Shown here: positions 20,601 to 35,600 of the stretch, in pieces
Position numbering within the stretch: position 1 is the first letter of the stretch
Layout: each line of letters begins with the position of its first letter
Source: Antedon mediterranea
Taxonomy: Eukaryota > Echinodermata > Crinoidea > Comatulida > Antedonidae
NCBI RefSeq assembly: GCF_964355755.1
Contig: NC_092677.1
Location: forward strand, 18,696,101 to 18,760,100
Reading direction: 5' to 3'
DNA: 64,000 bases
Notes under the pieces: model-generated
Told to the model about the DNA's origin: nothing
Database searches by the model: none
What the model saw: only the letters and a program-made list of their open reading frames with translations
Translations under genes and position numbers: made by a program

Positions 20601-23600
20601 ATACACAATAGCGTTCATCCTAAATCCTGAGTTTAAATCAAGTTAAATAGTATATTTGCATTTTCTCACGCACATAGTAACATATTGTTAGGCCCAGTGA
20701 GAGAAACTCAACAGGTTCCAGTCTACTCAATACAGGTCCCACTACCATTGGTAAAATTCAAAATCTGACCCAATAAATATCCAGATTACTCTTCAGAGGT
20801 AAATTCAATGTTTCTTTCTAAACCTTGACCTAAAGATGGTTAGATATGATTTTAAAATTCCCCAGCTGAAGCGACATTGGAACCAACCACTGATTTATGT
20901 CTGAAGCGAATACCCTTACAAGCCGCATCACACATTTGGGACCAACAATCAGCATCACACATTTCGCATCACACATTTGGGACCAAAATATTTTCAGTTT
21001 ATTAACTATATTGACCTACTTCAGCGAAAATACTAAATTCATCTTGTTTTTAAAAAATGCATTTTTTACGAAAGAGGAGGAAAAATATAGAATATTTCAA
21101 TAAAACGATCATATTTAGTGCGGAAGTTATAAAGAACCACAGATGGGTTTTATGGTTTCGTTAAGGTGACGTCTAACCACTATGACAAGATACGTTATTT
21201 TGTCTGTCTGGTGTAAAAAGTCTGAACTGAGTACTTACAGTAATAGAATTAGCCTATATGCTATAAGTAGAAAAATTACTGGAAAATGGCAATGCCATAT
21301 GGATAGCTGGATCTCAAAATAAGCAAACAGCTAGCTTAATCAAAATGGTAAAGTAAAGCAGCCAGCATTAAGTGCCTGAAAATGTTTTCAATGATATTAT
21401 TATATTTAATTATATAGACATTAATCGAGTATATTCTGAAACAAATGAAAACCTGAATTGGATTTGAGTACGGCGCCGCTAATTGAGCACGAACAACCAG
21501 ATGAATGAAGAAATATTGTAGGTCTACGTACATCATGTAAGACAGAAAGGGAACATTATAGAGAAATGGGATAGAAGACAATCGACAGTAAACTCACTGG
21601 TGGAGTCATATCAGTAAAATAATGAGAATACTGTTAGCAAAAAGAAAAATTAGTCCAGGGTCGTATATACTGTATCAAAATACATTTTAAAGTTGTATAC
21701 GTATCCTATGACAATACATTTTCCACGGGGAAATAACTTTCCCTCTTCGGTCAAAAAATAACTAGCGTCATAGGTTAGTAATCAACATGAGTTATGGTTA
21801 TTGACATGTTGATGATGTGTGAGGCTTTATTTACAATGTCATATTTTACCTGTCTTTACGAAAATATCGTTGAGTAAAACCTCGAATCATAAAGTAACAA
21901 CACATTCAGAACGTTTACATTTAAAGAACATTAATTGGCCATTGATAGAAGGTCTAAAAATACCGACTCATTTTGAAGTAGAATGCACAATACATGTTCA
22001 TATAATCGTATTTTGTGCCAAATTTAGAAAACGGCAATACATTTTTATGGTCGGATATAATCAAACCGTAACCTAGTTAACCCGTAGCCTAGTTAAACCA
22101 TAACATAGATGTTTGTAAAAGTGTTAATACGGATGTAACCAATGCTCTGATTCTCATCGACAGTAGACTTTAGTACCTTCCATTATGACGATTCACCAAA
22201 GTCGAAAAGTGCATACATGGCTTCTATTGCAGTGATTTAATAATGTAGTTTTGGTTTTAGAAAAATGTGTTTTCCCATCCTTTAATCATAATGCTTGCTG
22301 GATGTGTATAAAAAACACTCCACACCATTGTGATCTTGATTGTGATGGCAGTCTTTTGAACAAAGTAGCACAATGGACCATCTGTTTTCAAATAATTCAT
22401 TATATAAATCGTACATGAAAGCATTGAGGAAAAGGGTCAAATTAAAATAATCCGTGTATTACAAAAATTTAACTTCGAGTCTGTTAAGCCGTATATCAAA
22501 ATGAATTTATTCAGCTGCGACACAAATCACCAACTTCTCTTCCGTGTATGAAAATTGCAACAGCCCTAATCCATTAGCGATTCACATAACACGCGATCTC
22601 ATACATATACAGGATAAATGTAGATTTCAACGCTGAGATTTATCCTGGCACCTTTAATAATCCGTCTAATCCCGTAGGATTAAGTTATCTATAGCTTCTG
22701 CTTCTGAATCTGAGTAAATAATATCAATTATATGTTTTTGAAAGTTATCGATAAGTTGGCCGTCACCTTTCATTCGAATAGGTCTTAGTTCCGGTTGTCA
22801 CAATTTACAAGTTTATAGGATAATGGAACGCTGTTAAATTATCCTTTTGATAGTCCCATGATAGTCTTGTCCTATTCATTGCAAATAATATAGAATACGC
22901 AATTAAAGGACAAACATAAAGTAATCGACCATCCGTTAAGGTCTGACTTTATTTGAAATATACACGATAGCTTGTCATAGCCTCGATTAGTCCAATAACG
23001 ACACATATACTGTATAGTAAACTAAAAGCTTGAGTAGTTATTATTGTGGTTAGTAGCCTACTATTACTAGTACAGTTATAAAAGCCTATAACTTGTTGTA
23101 AGAGAAACCGCGGATCCAATAAGCTTGTATAGGTGGTATAGTGTGGATATCAAACAATAACAATAGATATATGTATTATGTATAAACATAATAATATTAT
23201 ATAACAATATTATTTGTGTCATTTAAGATTTAATAAATTGTGATCGAAAATAAAAACAAATCCCCCTTTAGATCTAACCCTACCCAACTTTCTAACTTGC
23301 TGTAAACGTCAAAAATGGTCTTACGGATCAGGACAAGTGCATTGATAATTAGTTGCCAATTGAAAAAAAAATAAAACATAAGGGTTTACATTTTCAGACA
23401 CTTTATTCAATGGTAGCTTAAAGAATAAACTAAAGTACATAACTGACGTAATCAAATTAAAATGAAAACCTATGAACTTGTTCTGCTAGCGGGTAGCATG
23501 TTGACGTCATCAGGTGAATGAATAAAGATGGGCAACACGGGCGAATTGCGCCCCATGGATAATTCAAACTGAACGTCCAATTTGCACCTGGACCCAGTAA

Positions 23601-26600
23601 ATTAAACATAATAATCAGCTTTACTTTCATCATTTGCTGTAAATGTATAATGTGCTGACAAGGCGTGCGTGCTTATTTTTCTTCGCTGTTGGTATCACAT
23701 CGTCAATTTCGGAGTTCGGAGTAATCGGGTGACACAATTTTAGGACACCGGATCAAGTTAATGTTCCGGATAATTTACGGGACAAAGATGGTGTACAGAC
23801 GGAGAGCAACAATATCAATAGTGTACATATCTATTTGGGTTGAATAAAAATAACTTCTAGAAAATGGAGGGAAAAAAATAATAGTAACAATCAAGAATCT
23901 TTACTTTAATCATGGATAAATTTAACAGAGCTTAAAGATGTATTGTTCCCCTGAAAGACATTTTTTTTAATATGCCATTTTAATTTTACATAGGCCTAAT
24001 AGTTAAAAAAGAATGTATTTACCTAAAAAAACTGTTAAAGCAAAACATAGTCAAATTGGCTGTCAGCCAATAGGTTTTGGTTGTAATTTATTTTGTAAAG
24101 TTTTTTTCTACAGTACAGAAGTGATTTACTTTATTAAAACTACAAAATAACCTATTGAGAGTATGATTTATTTTATTTTTAATATTTTTTGTTGGAAGAG
24201 AATACATTTTTAATAGCCAGCTATGTTCCATGAGGACATATTCATTAATAAGCTGTTTCATAGCGGTATCTAAGGCCGACAGTTTTGCTAAAATTGAAAC
24301 TCGACTATAATTCATAGGTCCCAGCTGCTAGACGTCTGGGAAAAGAGTCTGAGGGCTCACGGTTGACGATTTTGAATTCTTGCCCTTTGATTGGCTGACG
24401 CGAATCAACAGAGTGTGGAAGAATTTTCACTTGAGAAGTCACGTTGTCTCTAGTCAGTTGCATGCCTATAGTTCGGGTTGAGGTTACAGACAAACAGGCT
24501 ACAGTACATTAAAGTTTAAAATTGACCATTTTTAAATGCCGTTTTTTAATTAGTAGATTAATATTTGTTGGCAAATAATACATTGTTGGAAAGGTACACA
24601 TGTCTTCTTTCAAATGCTGTGTGTAAAATTAACTAGTGAAAAAAATGGGCATGGGATTCATAATTAAAGAACTATCTGTGATTTGTATGTATCTTTGCGA
24701 TTAAAGGACATCTTTTTAATAATTAATCATAATGATTAATTTTAAAATGTCGAGCGGCGTTTTTTATAAGTAATATTTCTTGTCTAAATGTCTCTCGTTG
24801 GAAACGTAATGCATTATGTAATTAAGAAGGTGCATGGCGCAATGCGTATTCCAAACTAGTAATGTAACCCAAAATATACAGGCCTGTTTTTCCAGGCTGA
24901 AATAAACAAAGTTACCGGGATGTGATTTGTAGGTCTACCTCTATTAAGGGAAAAGATGCAGCTGATTCCGGTACTGTGTGATGTCTAGCTAAAGATGTGG
25001 GTTGTTGTACCACATTCTCCAGTATTAAGTACATTTACCAATTTATTTTTACTGCAATCACAACCACGATGTATTTATTCATCTTACATAGGCCTACTGG
25101 TTTTAATTTAAATGTCTATAAAATACCTATGCTATATGTATGTATGTATTGTGCCTTGACAAATTTCTTAGCTCTGTATAGGCCTACATGACCACATTTT
25201 TTGGCCTCAACATTACCCAAAGTCAAAGTTTATCATAACTTATTTTACTTTATATAATAGGCTTACAAAAAATACAGTTTTAATTTATTTTTTTAGGACT
25301 GTGCACACCCTCCGGCGCCACCATCACCAGAAGGTAATTGTATAGTTAATTTAAAAATTCCAATTCACTAACTATTCTGACGTCCGATTGTTGGATAAGA
25401 CACGACACCGACTAATTCATAAATTAACTGACTGACTATTACCAAATGACTGGTTTACGAACTAGCTGATTGACTGACATTCTTTTAGTCGACTGACTTT
25501 AACAAAAATCAGATGGAGGTAAACTAAAACTTCGACACTGTGTAACGGACTTAATGTCACTTGCTAGAATCTTGTAATTAAAATATCTATAATGACTTTT
25601 TCAGAATACTCTAAGAAACCTGATGATAGCGAAAAAGACGGTATGGGTGCTATATTAGAAGACAATGCATTTATAAATACAGGTAAGCTACGTATGTTGG
25701 ACAGCAATCCATATTGGAATAGACAAGGATCAGTTACGCCCCAGTAATGTTCCAACGCCAAAATATAATGTGAAAACTAACCGATTACTTCCGGAATTGT
25801 CTTTAATCGGGATATTATATTGCCGTTTAAGTAGTGTCCTTTTGAACCGATTTCTTGCTTTTTTTTCTGTTTATGTTTGTAATTTTGTATACCATTCTAC
25901 AACACTGTTGTCATGCTAGTGCGATTAGATGCAATGTCAAATGTTTGGTTCCCACTAGGAAGATGTGTTTTGAGCTTACGTCCTTGTGATTGATCCTAGT
26001 GTGAACCAAGTTTTACTGGATGTTCTATTTGTCTCCCATTAAATCAGTTATTATATATCAACATTAATGTAATGTTTATTTTTATGTATTTTCAGCAATA
26101 GCAGACGGTTTAGAAGAACCATTCTTAATAGAAGGAGATATTTATGTACCCCAACTTAAGTCAAGGGTAAGTCATTATTTTAAGCAATCCATTTCAATTG
26201 TGAATTGTTTTGAATTTGTTAAGCGCAATAAACACCTATGAAAGTTTCAACATGCTGTAAAAATAAGTGGAAACTATTCTTGTGAAAAGGAGAGAGTGAA
26301 GATCACGATGCAGCACCTGAGTTGTGGGTTGGGATACACCGTGCTCTCGTCGCTAACCAGAGGTCCGAGCTAATAGAATGGCAGGTATGAATGAAAACCT
26401 ATGAAAGCCTAATCCTGCCAGTTGAATAAATATAGCTCTGTTGAAACTTCGACATAGTAATTGAATAATATTTATACACATGTGGTAGGCTTTCGTATTA
26501 AGCTTGAAACAAGCAGAGGAAAATCTCGAATACAAAATCGAATTCCACAGTGCAACGGCTGCTGATTTACAGAAGTAAGCCCTATCCTTATTCCTGGGTG

Positions 26601-29600
26601 GAAGCTGTTTTAGTAATACTAATATGGATATGGGTCAAAAAAGCTATGAAGGTATACGGTATAGAAAATCGGGCAATAAACTCATAATGCAATATATACC
26701 ACCAGTAGTATCTGACATCACACACGCAAGGTTAATATCATAATTGAAAGTATAGTTGGAGAATTGCAGAGATGATGAATTAAACATAAATGTCAGCGGT
26801 AAAACGTTTGTTAAAAGGTCAAGGATAAGTACTGTGAAATACTAAAAATATTAAATACACAAATCATGAATATTTGTTTATATAATAATAACTAATTATA
26901 ATCACGTGGCCGATTAACAAGATACATTTAACTCGGAAGAAAAAGTGATTATCATTAATGTATGATGCTAGCTCTCAACCCGCGCACTCATGGTATTGAG
27001 TGAACTCTTTGAACAGTATATGAAAGTATATATCAATGCGTAAAAACATTAAAAAAACTACCGTTTGTTCATAATAGCACTAACTGCTATACTTAAGAAA
27101 TAAGAAATTAATAATAAACATTTTTAAACAAAATACAAAGTTTAAGTAACGATTATCATAAAAATGCAGACGCTGTATGAAGTTATATAATCAAATACGA
27201 AAACAAAATATCTATATATATATATATATATATGCGTAAAATGCCTTGAAAGAAGTTCAGTAACCATCCATTTTTAAACGCATGGTTTATTCTCACAACA
27301 CTAAAAATTAAATTATATCCAGATATGTCAGGAAATTCCAAAAGATCAGATAAAATCCTTACGCCACTTAAGAATGTAGAATGTGGTCGTATTCCAATAG
27401 TTCAATCTGTTGTCAATTTATTAACACAACTGCGTATCTACAAACCGATTATTTTGAAATTAATAATTATTGTTGCAAGAGCTAACGGTATCCGTTGTAG
27501 TTTGTAATTTAGAACTTAAAAGCTCAAAAGATAATTTGCAAAAATGTTTTCATTGTGCTTTAAAAGATTTATGTAAGTGTTAGGTGTTTGAATGGCGAAG
27601 TTAAAAGTAATAGGCCTCTGCCGTGTGCACTTCACAGAATAAAATGTATATAGCATTTGTAAAGGTAACGATTCAAGTGAAATTAATTACGTACCTTACT
27701 ATTAAGAAAATGAACGTTGATTTAGTAGAGGGGAAGTATTATAAGGAGGCTCTGCCAATATAATGTAAGACAGAATTTAAACAGGTGGTCGGGGTGGTTA
27801 TGTTGGATAGAACTGCATTCAATCTGTTGAAAAGTTTCAGAAGTCTACATAAACCGACCCACCTTAAACAAAGAATAGGAAAATCAAGAACATGAAGTAC
27901 TTGCACAAAAATTAAATTGCACAGTTTACAAAGTTCGTTTAAGCATGGAGAAAAAAATAAAAGATCTCTGAAACAACTGATCAAAAGCTTAATGTTAGAT
28001 ACCGCCATGGTTTAACTGAGTCAAATTCAATATTGATTCTGCAGCAATCCATCAGAACCGACCCATATTACTGGATTTTACAATATGAACACTGTTGTCG
28101 AGCTTGAGCAGTAGTGCTTATTACCGGTAAATTGCATGTTATTAGTACTTCTCTTTCGAACATTAACATTTCCCTGGCGCCGACAGTATAATAATTAAAA
28201 AATGTAGGCTATGTCTTATATCTTTAGAAATGTTCCAGTTTATCAAAAGGTAACATTTTGAATATTATACTTTATTTTCTCGTAAAACAAACCAATTTCA
28301 TCTGGAAATTTAAACCTGTGGAATTATTTTTTAAGAAATCGTTTAAATATAGATACGTTTCCAAATTCTGTAAGAAATGTGTTTAGGCTAAATAATTTGG
28401 AAAGCAGAAGGAACCATTAAAACCGGAGCTATTAAGCATTATATGACTTTTCATAGACTATATGGAATCGGTGACCAATTTTTCCTAATCCTATTCAGGT
28501 AAGTTTATGGAGACTCTTTCGTGTAGCCAAATACACTATAAGATTAGTAAAATCATTATTAAACCCACGCATGGACCAATATAAAAATGAAACAAAACCT
28601 TGAATTTCAATTGAAACAAAGTAAACTTATGGCCTCTTACAATATATTATAAAAACAAATCCCACTTTGCGTACTTTTGAAGATCGGTCAATGGCAAATT
28701 TTGTTGTCAGATATTTATTTAGTAGTGTGTAATAAAATCCATCCAACAATTTGAATTGGTTGAAAAAAAGATTTAAGTATGTGTGTATTGAAAGATATTG
28801 TAGTTGAACACACACACACACACATCAACTAAGGGGATAGCAATGAACTTCTAGTAGTAGACGAAGTTTTACTTGATTTAAAATTAAATTTATCCTGAGA
28901 ATTTGCTCGATAACAAGAATCTACTTAACCTTACGAAGAAAGAAACTATGGATTAGGCCTATTTGACTAATACTCATTAAGTAATTTATCGGGTATTACA
29001 ATACACTATTATAATATTAAACCTTTTGTATTTATTCTTTTTTATTAAACTTTAAATTTAATTAAATTTTAATTTGACTAAGGGTAAATAACACATTAGG
29101 CCTATTTGATTCCTGACAAGTGTGTGGTTATATTCACCAATATATCTAGGATAATGAATTGACTACCACTGAATAAAAACGTAGGATTGTAACGAAATAG
29201 ACAACATGTCTTAATAAACCAGAATGTCTAGGCTCAAGTAGCTTAATAATACAGGCCTTGTCAGGTTACGTAGATCCAGCAGACCATTGGGGAAAAACTT
29301 TCAAGTACACCGACACTGCATCATGACCTTGTGTATTTTCAGACCGACAAAGTTATGAATGAAATTAGTTAATACTTGGCTGACCCCCAAGTAACAGTTC
29401 AGTAGCCTAAAGTAGCGTAAGCCTCCTAAGGAGATGGTAATACTGAACATATTATAGCTGAGCTAAGGGTTTCCATAACATCTACAAAATACATTATATT
29501 GTGTAACGCAATAATGATAGAGGTCTAGTGCGGGCTTTAACTAATTATAAGCAAAGACATGATAATTATAATAAGATGAAATGAAATGTGAAATAGAGGT

Positions 29601-32600
29601 ACTGAACCATGTCTAAGTGATTGTCACTCTAACCTCTGTTTTAGTATTATAATATCATAATATTGGAGGGATACAAGACTGAGAATCGGGATCTAAGTTT
29701 GAAATGTGTCCCTCCTAAATTGTGGTAGGTAAACCTGACCTTAATACAAAAGAATGGCAATCAGCCACTGATAAAAAAAATGACATTGACTCTATTTATT
29801 GGATTTATGAAAATTTAATAATCTAGGGTCTGCGTTTGATAAATTTGTTTACATATTTGGTAAATGCTAAACAAGATTTAATATGTCATTAATACTTAAG
29901 ACATCGTGCTTTAAACAAAGTACAGTCAAGTAAACAGTTACTCAATTTTAAAACTGAATCCCGTAGTGGTTCAGGATAATTATGTCTTGTCTTTCATAAT
30001 AAGGTTGTTTACAAATTTTGTCTGTGAACAATATTCAAACGATTTCAAAGGTGAATAGATGTTATCAGTACTAATGTAAAATAGAGTATTTAAGACAATC
30101 TTTAAGTACTAACATAATTTATTATGTATCTCCCTCAGTGTTTATGCCAATGTGTTAAGAACAAAGCCATGCGGGATGTCATTAAACTTGTTTTAAAGCA
30201 AAGCCAACTTATATATTAATTAAAATATCTTATCCTAATTCATCTGTCTACATTATTTGTTTTGCTAAATTTGATTTTTGGGAAGTTATAGCCAAATATA
30301 TGTCACTGAATTTAACTATCGTGCTTTTTTAAACAACTAACTAAGCAAGCTAACTTAACAATTACCGTAACATGTTTGATCATTATTCCTCTCATAAGCA
30401 TAAAGCAACAGCAATATATAACATTGTTCCAATTAACAGACGTGTCTTAACCTTCTAAATGTTGAACATAACATAACAAGCGATTTATACATTAAAAATG
30501 TTTTACATAATTCCCAACTTATTATTACTTATAATACGGTAATTATAGATAATAATTTACGTTGACAATGCTGAGTTTTTGAGATATAATGTACTTTTAA
30601 ATACGTGATTTGTTCCGTAATAGACATTACACGACATATCAACAAATTCCATAAATAATTACATTAAATCATATCTTAAGCTAAAAGTAGGAAATATCAA
30701 TCCTAATTTCTATTTTGATTTAATTTTATCGTCATAAAGTTTTCTCAGGTGAATGTAAAGCCCACCCATGTGTGTTGCTTTAACATTTTCAGAACATTCT
30801 TTCTGAAGTAAACACTTATAGGCCTACATGATAAGCAAATAAACATATCTTTCACAAAACAATATAATGACGACTTATATAAATTATTTTTATGCCACTT
30901 TTTTTTCTATTCTGGTACGTAAACGCAAGTGGCTCCTCAACTGGTTTTCACATTTTTTAATAACAATGAGTTCAGGGGAATTCATTTATTTCTATCTAGC
31001 AATTAAGTTTGATTCTTCCAACAATTACGTTTAACCTCACAACTAAAAGAAGGAAATACCAATTAAATGAAATCCACGTTAAAAAACACATTGCAGAAAT
31101 GACATGTTAAACACGCAATAGCCCTATTGCTTTTAAATACCAAAATAACAAAATTGTCTATTTTCGTAGATTTGACCTTACATATTAATTTAAGTGACCT
31201 TTCAATCTATTAGCGAATATATATTTCCACCTTGTCAATCAGACGATTAAAGGATATGACAATAAGTTAAAAACAAGGTGGTGGAAGTACTTTAAGTAGG
31301 CTACACTATTGTGATCGCAATTATTTCACATTTTCCCCCTCCCCCACCCTAATAATTATAACAATCATTGTATTGGAAATCCCATCATAGGCCTATACGT
31401 CATGTACACCAATACCTACTTACTACTGTATCATACAGCCACTACTCCAATCACCAAACTAGCAAAATGCACAAATTAAAACAACCTCCGTTACATCATA
31501 GAGATATTATAGTGAACTCTTATTTTTAAAACTGTCATCAATGTATGGAATGTAAACAACATAAGCTCTCACACTATGATTGGTCGTGGTCTAGACGAAC
31601 CCATGCACAATAGTCCTAGAAATATGAATCTATTTGCCATTATCTCCCACGTGGCGGCCTGTTTGATATCTCCCTGAGCAAACCTCTATGAAAATAGCTG
31701 TAGGCCAATAACTTCAGCGTCATGTTAAGTTAGGGCTATGTTTACCCTGGAGATTTAAGCTACTGTAATTGTATCATACACCCTAGAGTAGATAAGACAT
31801 TAAGGGAACACATCATCGCCGGGGCCAGTGTCAGGTAGAGTTAGTGTTAAGACCTAGGGCTGGAAAGTATAAAACGTCAAAGTTACAGTTAAATTAGAAA
31901 CAATATATCGCCTATGGTGAAGAATTATTGAAACTGAAACTTGCATAATGTTGGCTAAAGACACGTAACAATTGTAGAAGTTGACTCTAATTGACATTTC
32001 GTGAATGGTTTTTGTATGACTTACTATAGTGTTATTCACGATGTAGTTTATTATACAGAGAAGTCTGCAAAATCACTGACTTTCAGCCAAAATGGTCTCT
32101 AGGCATGGATTGAGCAAACAGTGATAAATGGGGTTTTTTAATGGAATGAAATGAATCTTCTAAAATGATATGAAAATACTTATCTACGATACCATATTTT
32201 CATTTTAAATGATTTTAACATATAAAAATAAGTTGACGTTTTGATTATTATTATTAAAGGTGATAATTTTCCTTTGGGAATCGGCCTACTATTTACGACT
32301 TAATAGAAAATAAGGAAATTCCAATGAGTTAAGCCAAAATGTTATTACAATTTTATTTTTTTTTTTAATTTTACACGTGTCATCGCTATTCAGCTAGCCT
32401 GACTCACACGTTCATCGAACACGTATACCCGCACGGCGCCAGTGAGAGGAGATGAGAGCTTATATATTGAAAACATGCAGTGAATGGGGAAATTCATTTT
32501 AACATTGTGTTTTGACACGTGACTCCCTATAGACGATTTTTCCAGTGGGGAAAATAGGGCATTTTACATACGCCTAATAAAAATGAATACATTCTTAAGA

Positions 32601-35600
32601 ATTAACCTATGGAAACAATATGTTGTATCTCAATTATTGTTTTCGACAACGAGCATATCGATAAAGTAGACTAACGTGAACATTCTATTTCAGTAGAAAA
32701 AACTTGCTTGTTACATATTCATAGCAAAGTGCAACATATATGTATGTTTTATAAAATCAAAATTGACGTAAAATAGAGACAGTATACGTACCATAGTTTA
32801 AATTAATTCACTCCACATACGTCACTTTCACACTGAAGTTACAAAAGTGATCTTTAATTGTAAATAAATTGATGTTTAAATTTAAATATTATTCTAACTT
32901 GCATGAACAAACCTTTACACGACTAAAACTAATCTTAAAGTAATTACAATTGACTTTAATCAGCCTGCTCCATATTACAAGATTATGAGATATGACGTAC
33001 AAAATTAACTGGAATATTTTAGTAAAGTTTGTCCGCGTTAAAAATAATCTAAAGTATATAAAAAACTAGATCATCAATTACCAATAACGACACAATGTGT
33101 CATCACTGATGTATGCGTAATGAGTTCATGTTTTTGTCGAGCAAAACATGAATAAGGATGAATAAAATCAAACTTAGTGACTTTGAAGGGGCCAATTTTA
33201 TTCACAGAAAAAAATACTGATCCTGCAAAATCAATTTTCCCAAAGTCGTCTGAAAGTTCAAGTTAAATATTATTTTCCTCTACTAAATTATGTTCATTTT
33301 TTTCAGGTAATTATTGGTTTTTTTTATGACATGCATCTTATTAAAACATCTAATAATATGTTTTTTCCTGTGAACAAAATACGGAATGGTTAGGACATCT
33401 GCATATCAAGAAGAGGGTCCGGGTTCTTATCTCGGTTGGGGCGACTTTTTCTCATTATCACAGATTTCCTCTTCTTATCGTTTCAAATTAATTAATTAAA
33501 CAACAACCAATTTTCAATTACAATATTTTACAGGCAAGGCGCAATGCAGTGAGAGAACAAAGAAAACTTTGGCCCGGTGCAGTTGTACCGTATGTCCTAG
33601 ATTCAGATAAATTTAGTAAGTATTTGATTTTTTTAATGATATTACAATGGATAGACAGATATTAACGTTTTATTTTTCAGCATTTTTGTAATATATGTTT
33701 CTTTACCACTTCATTTACGTTATATTGTTATACAAAAGCAACCACTGTTGGGAAATACGTTTACTTACAAGATGCATTACTATCGTGTAGTACACTGTCC
33801 CTGTTTGAGTTTATCACCAAAACAGCACATCACTGATATCCTTCGTAGAGTTTAACAAGTTTAATTAGTGTTTTTAAGGTGATTTTGGGGGAGCATTTGT
33901 TGAGGTTGAAGTTGCCTTCAATGGATCAAGTATCTCGCGTAGTATATGGTTATGTGTATATATGATTATATCGATAACCATGATTTTTATTCATTTTAAT
34001 CACCGTAGATATTTTGATAAAGTTATTTCTAAACACAGATACAAGAACCAATACTCTTCATTAAATCAGTTTCCACGTACTGTACTTGGCAAGATATTCC
34101 TGATGCAATTAAAGATCATATTATCTTATTTAGCGTTGATAGTCCTTGCACTGTGGCAATCCTCTGGTGCTCCTCATGTTAGTTTTATGTTCGGTTTACC
34201 TGGAAATTGAAAAGATTAAATTTTAAAAAAAACTCTAGATATAGACAAAGGGTACGAATCTTAAAACAAATTTGAGGGCGCTACTTTCCTATGTTTATAT
34301 ACACAACTTCTCACCGTTTTTGGGTCTAGCAGCTGGAAATCTATATCATAGTGGAGTTTCCATTTTCGCAAAACTGTCGTCCTTAGAACTATAACTGCTG
34401 CTTGCTTTAGCTTCTGATTGAGTAGTCCTAAATGGGACGTAGCGGGCTAGAGGAGTACCGTGAAAAAATCAACATGTATAGTGTGCGCCGTCTATTTTCA
34501 ACTCCGTGTCCAAAGATTTATTTGAGCTTTTTTAAAAATGCATTAGGGGATTACGCACCTTTGCTCTCCCCCGTGTGGCTAATTCAACAGTGGTCAATTT
34601 CCCTCAGATCACCCACATCCTACCAGGTCTTAAGTATACTTTTAAAGGAAACTAGATAAAGTAGTTCCTTGCTTTACCACGTTACAAAATCCAGCCAGAT
34701 TGAAAACCCAACAACTTTTATCGCTCTACCCCATATTTATAGTGCTTCCATTAAGTTTTAATCAACAGAAACCCGTTATCAACATATTGTTGACATACAT
34801 ACTAATTATTACTAATTGATATAGTACAGCACTGAGATGTTTTTTTGAAAAGTAATTTGTTCGATGGTAGTCGATGGGAGACCAAAAATAGTTATCCACA
34901 GACTTCAATAAAAATAGATCAATGTTTTGCATCTAATATTTTAATTGCAAGTGCAACCGTAAGTATTACGCGATGATGTACGTACAACGCTAGTTTGTTT
35001 TATAATCTCAAATTACTCGCGTTACGGGCACGTTAATTTCTTGTTGCATCATAGTGTGAACCAAACGTTAACATCATTCATCACTTAAACAGGAAATAGG
35101 TTAATTTTACCATTAGATTGATTACAACCCCCTAACCTTAATTTGACCCTATCACATGACACATCACAACTTGTGAGCTAATAATATTGTTAATTTTTTA
35201 TCACAATTCACATTATAATTAGCTTATTATACATTTACCTATGATTCATATATGTTTAATTACATCGTTCTCTAACATGCCTCTAGATTAATTTAAATAA
35301 TGTTATGTTTGTGTTATTCAAATTAAACGTGCATATAATATGTAATAGGCCTAATAATGTATAAACGTGTCTGTCTAGGCTTCTCTATCTTTCGGACAAC
35401 AAAACTAGTGTAACTATTAAACAACGTGATAAACTAAAATCATTTACAATGTTATTTAATAAATGTATGCAGCATTTTCTTTAATGCAAATGTGATTTAT
35501 CAATTAATGATCACAAAATTAGCCATTAAAACTTAAAGACCAGGTACGGGCAAAACATTTCCATTGATCATACATTCCAATAATTATCGATCTATAGTTT

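Larger units (their letters stand above)
14660..25296 (+). other. Intron 1 (10.6 kb)
   Basis: AT-rich with no convincing gene. It holds the TATACCGTATA element (16192-17119), a (TA)n tract (about 17157-17178), a possible retroposon 3' end with (AATAA)n tail (about 17220-17292), a 39-40-bp duplication (18529-18607), a short repeat of CGCATCACACATTTGGGACC (20924-20987), and partial MITE sequence near 23,936 and 24,265. Short open frames here show no family features. Confidence 0.5.

Noticed and set aside
29000-33400. Further exons of the astacin gene in intron 4
   Set aside because: I looked for phase-compatible acceptor/donor pairs with astacin-like residues and found none; exons 4 and 5 join directly to give a complete activation site.
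34432-34659. 75-codon plus frame
   Set aside because: It lies on the end of dispersed repeat D, and the 40.3-kb copy does not keep it open.
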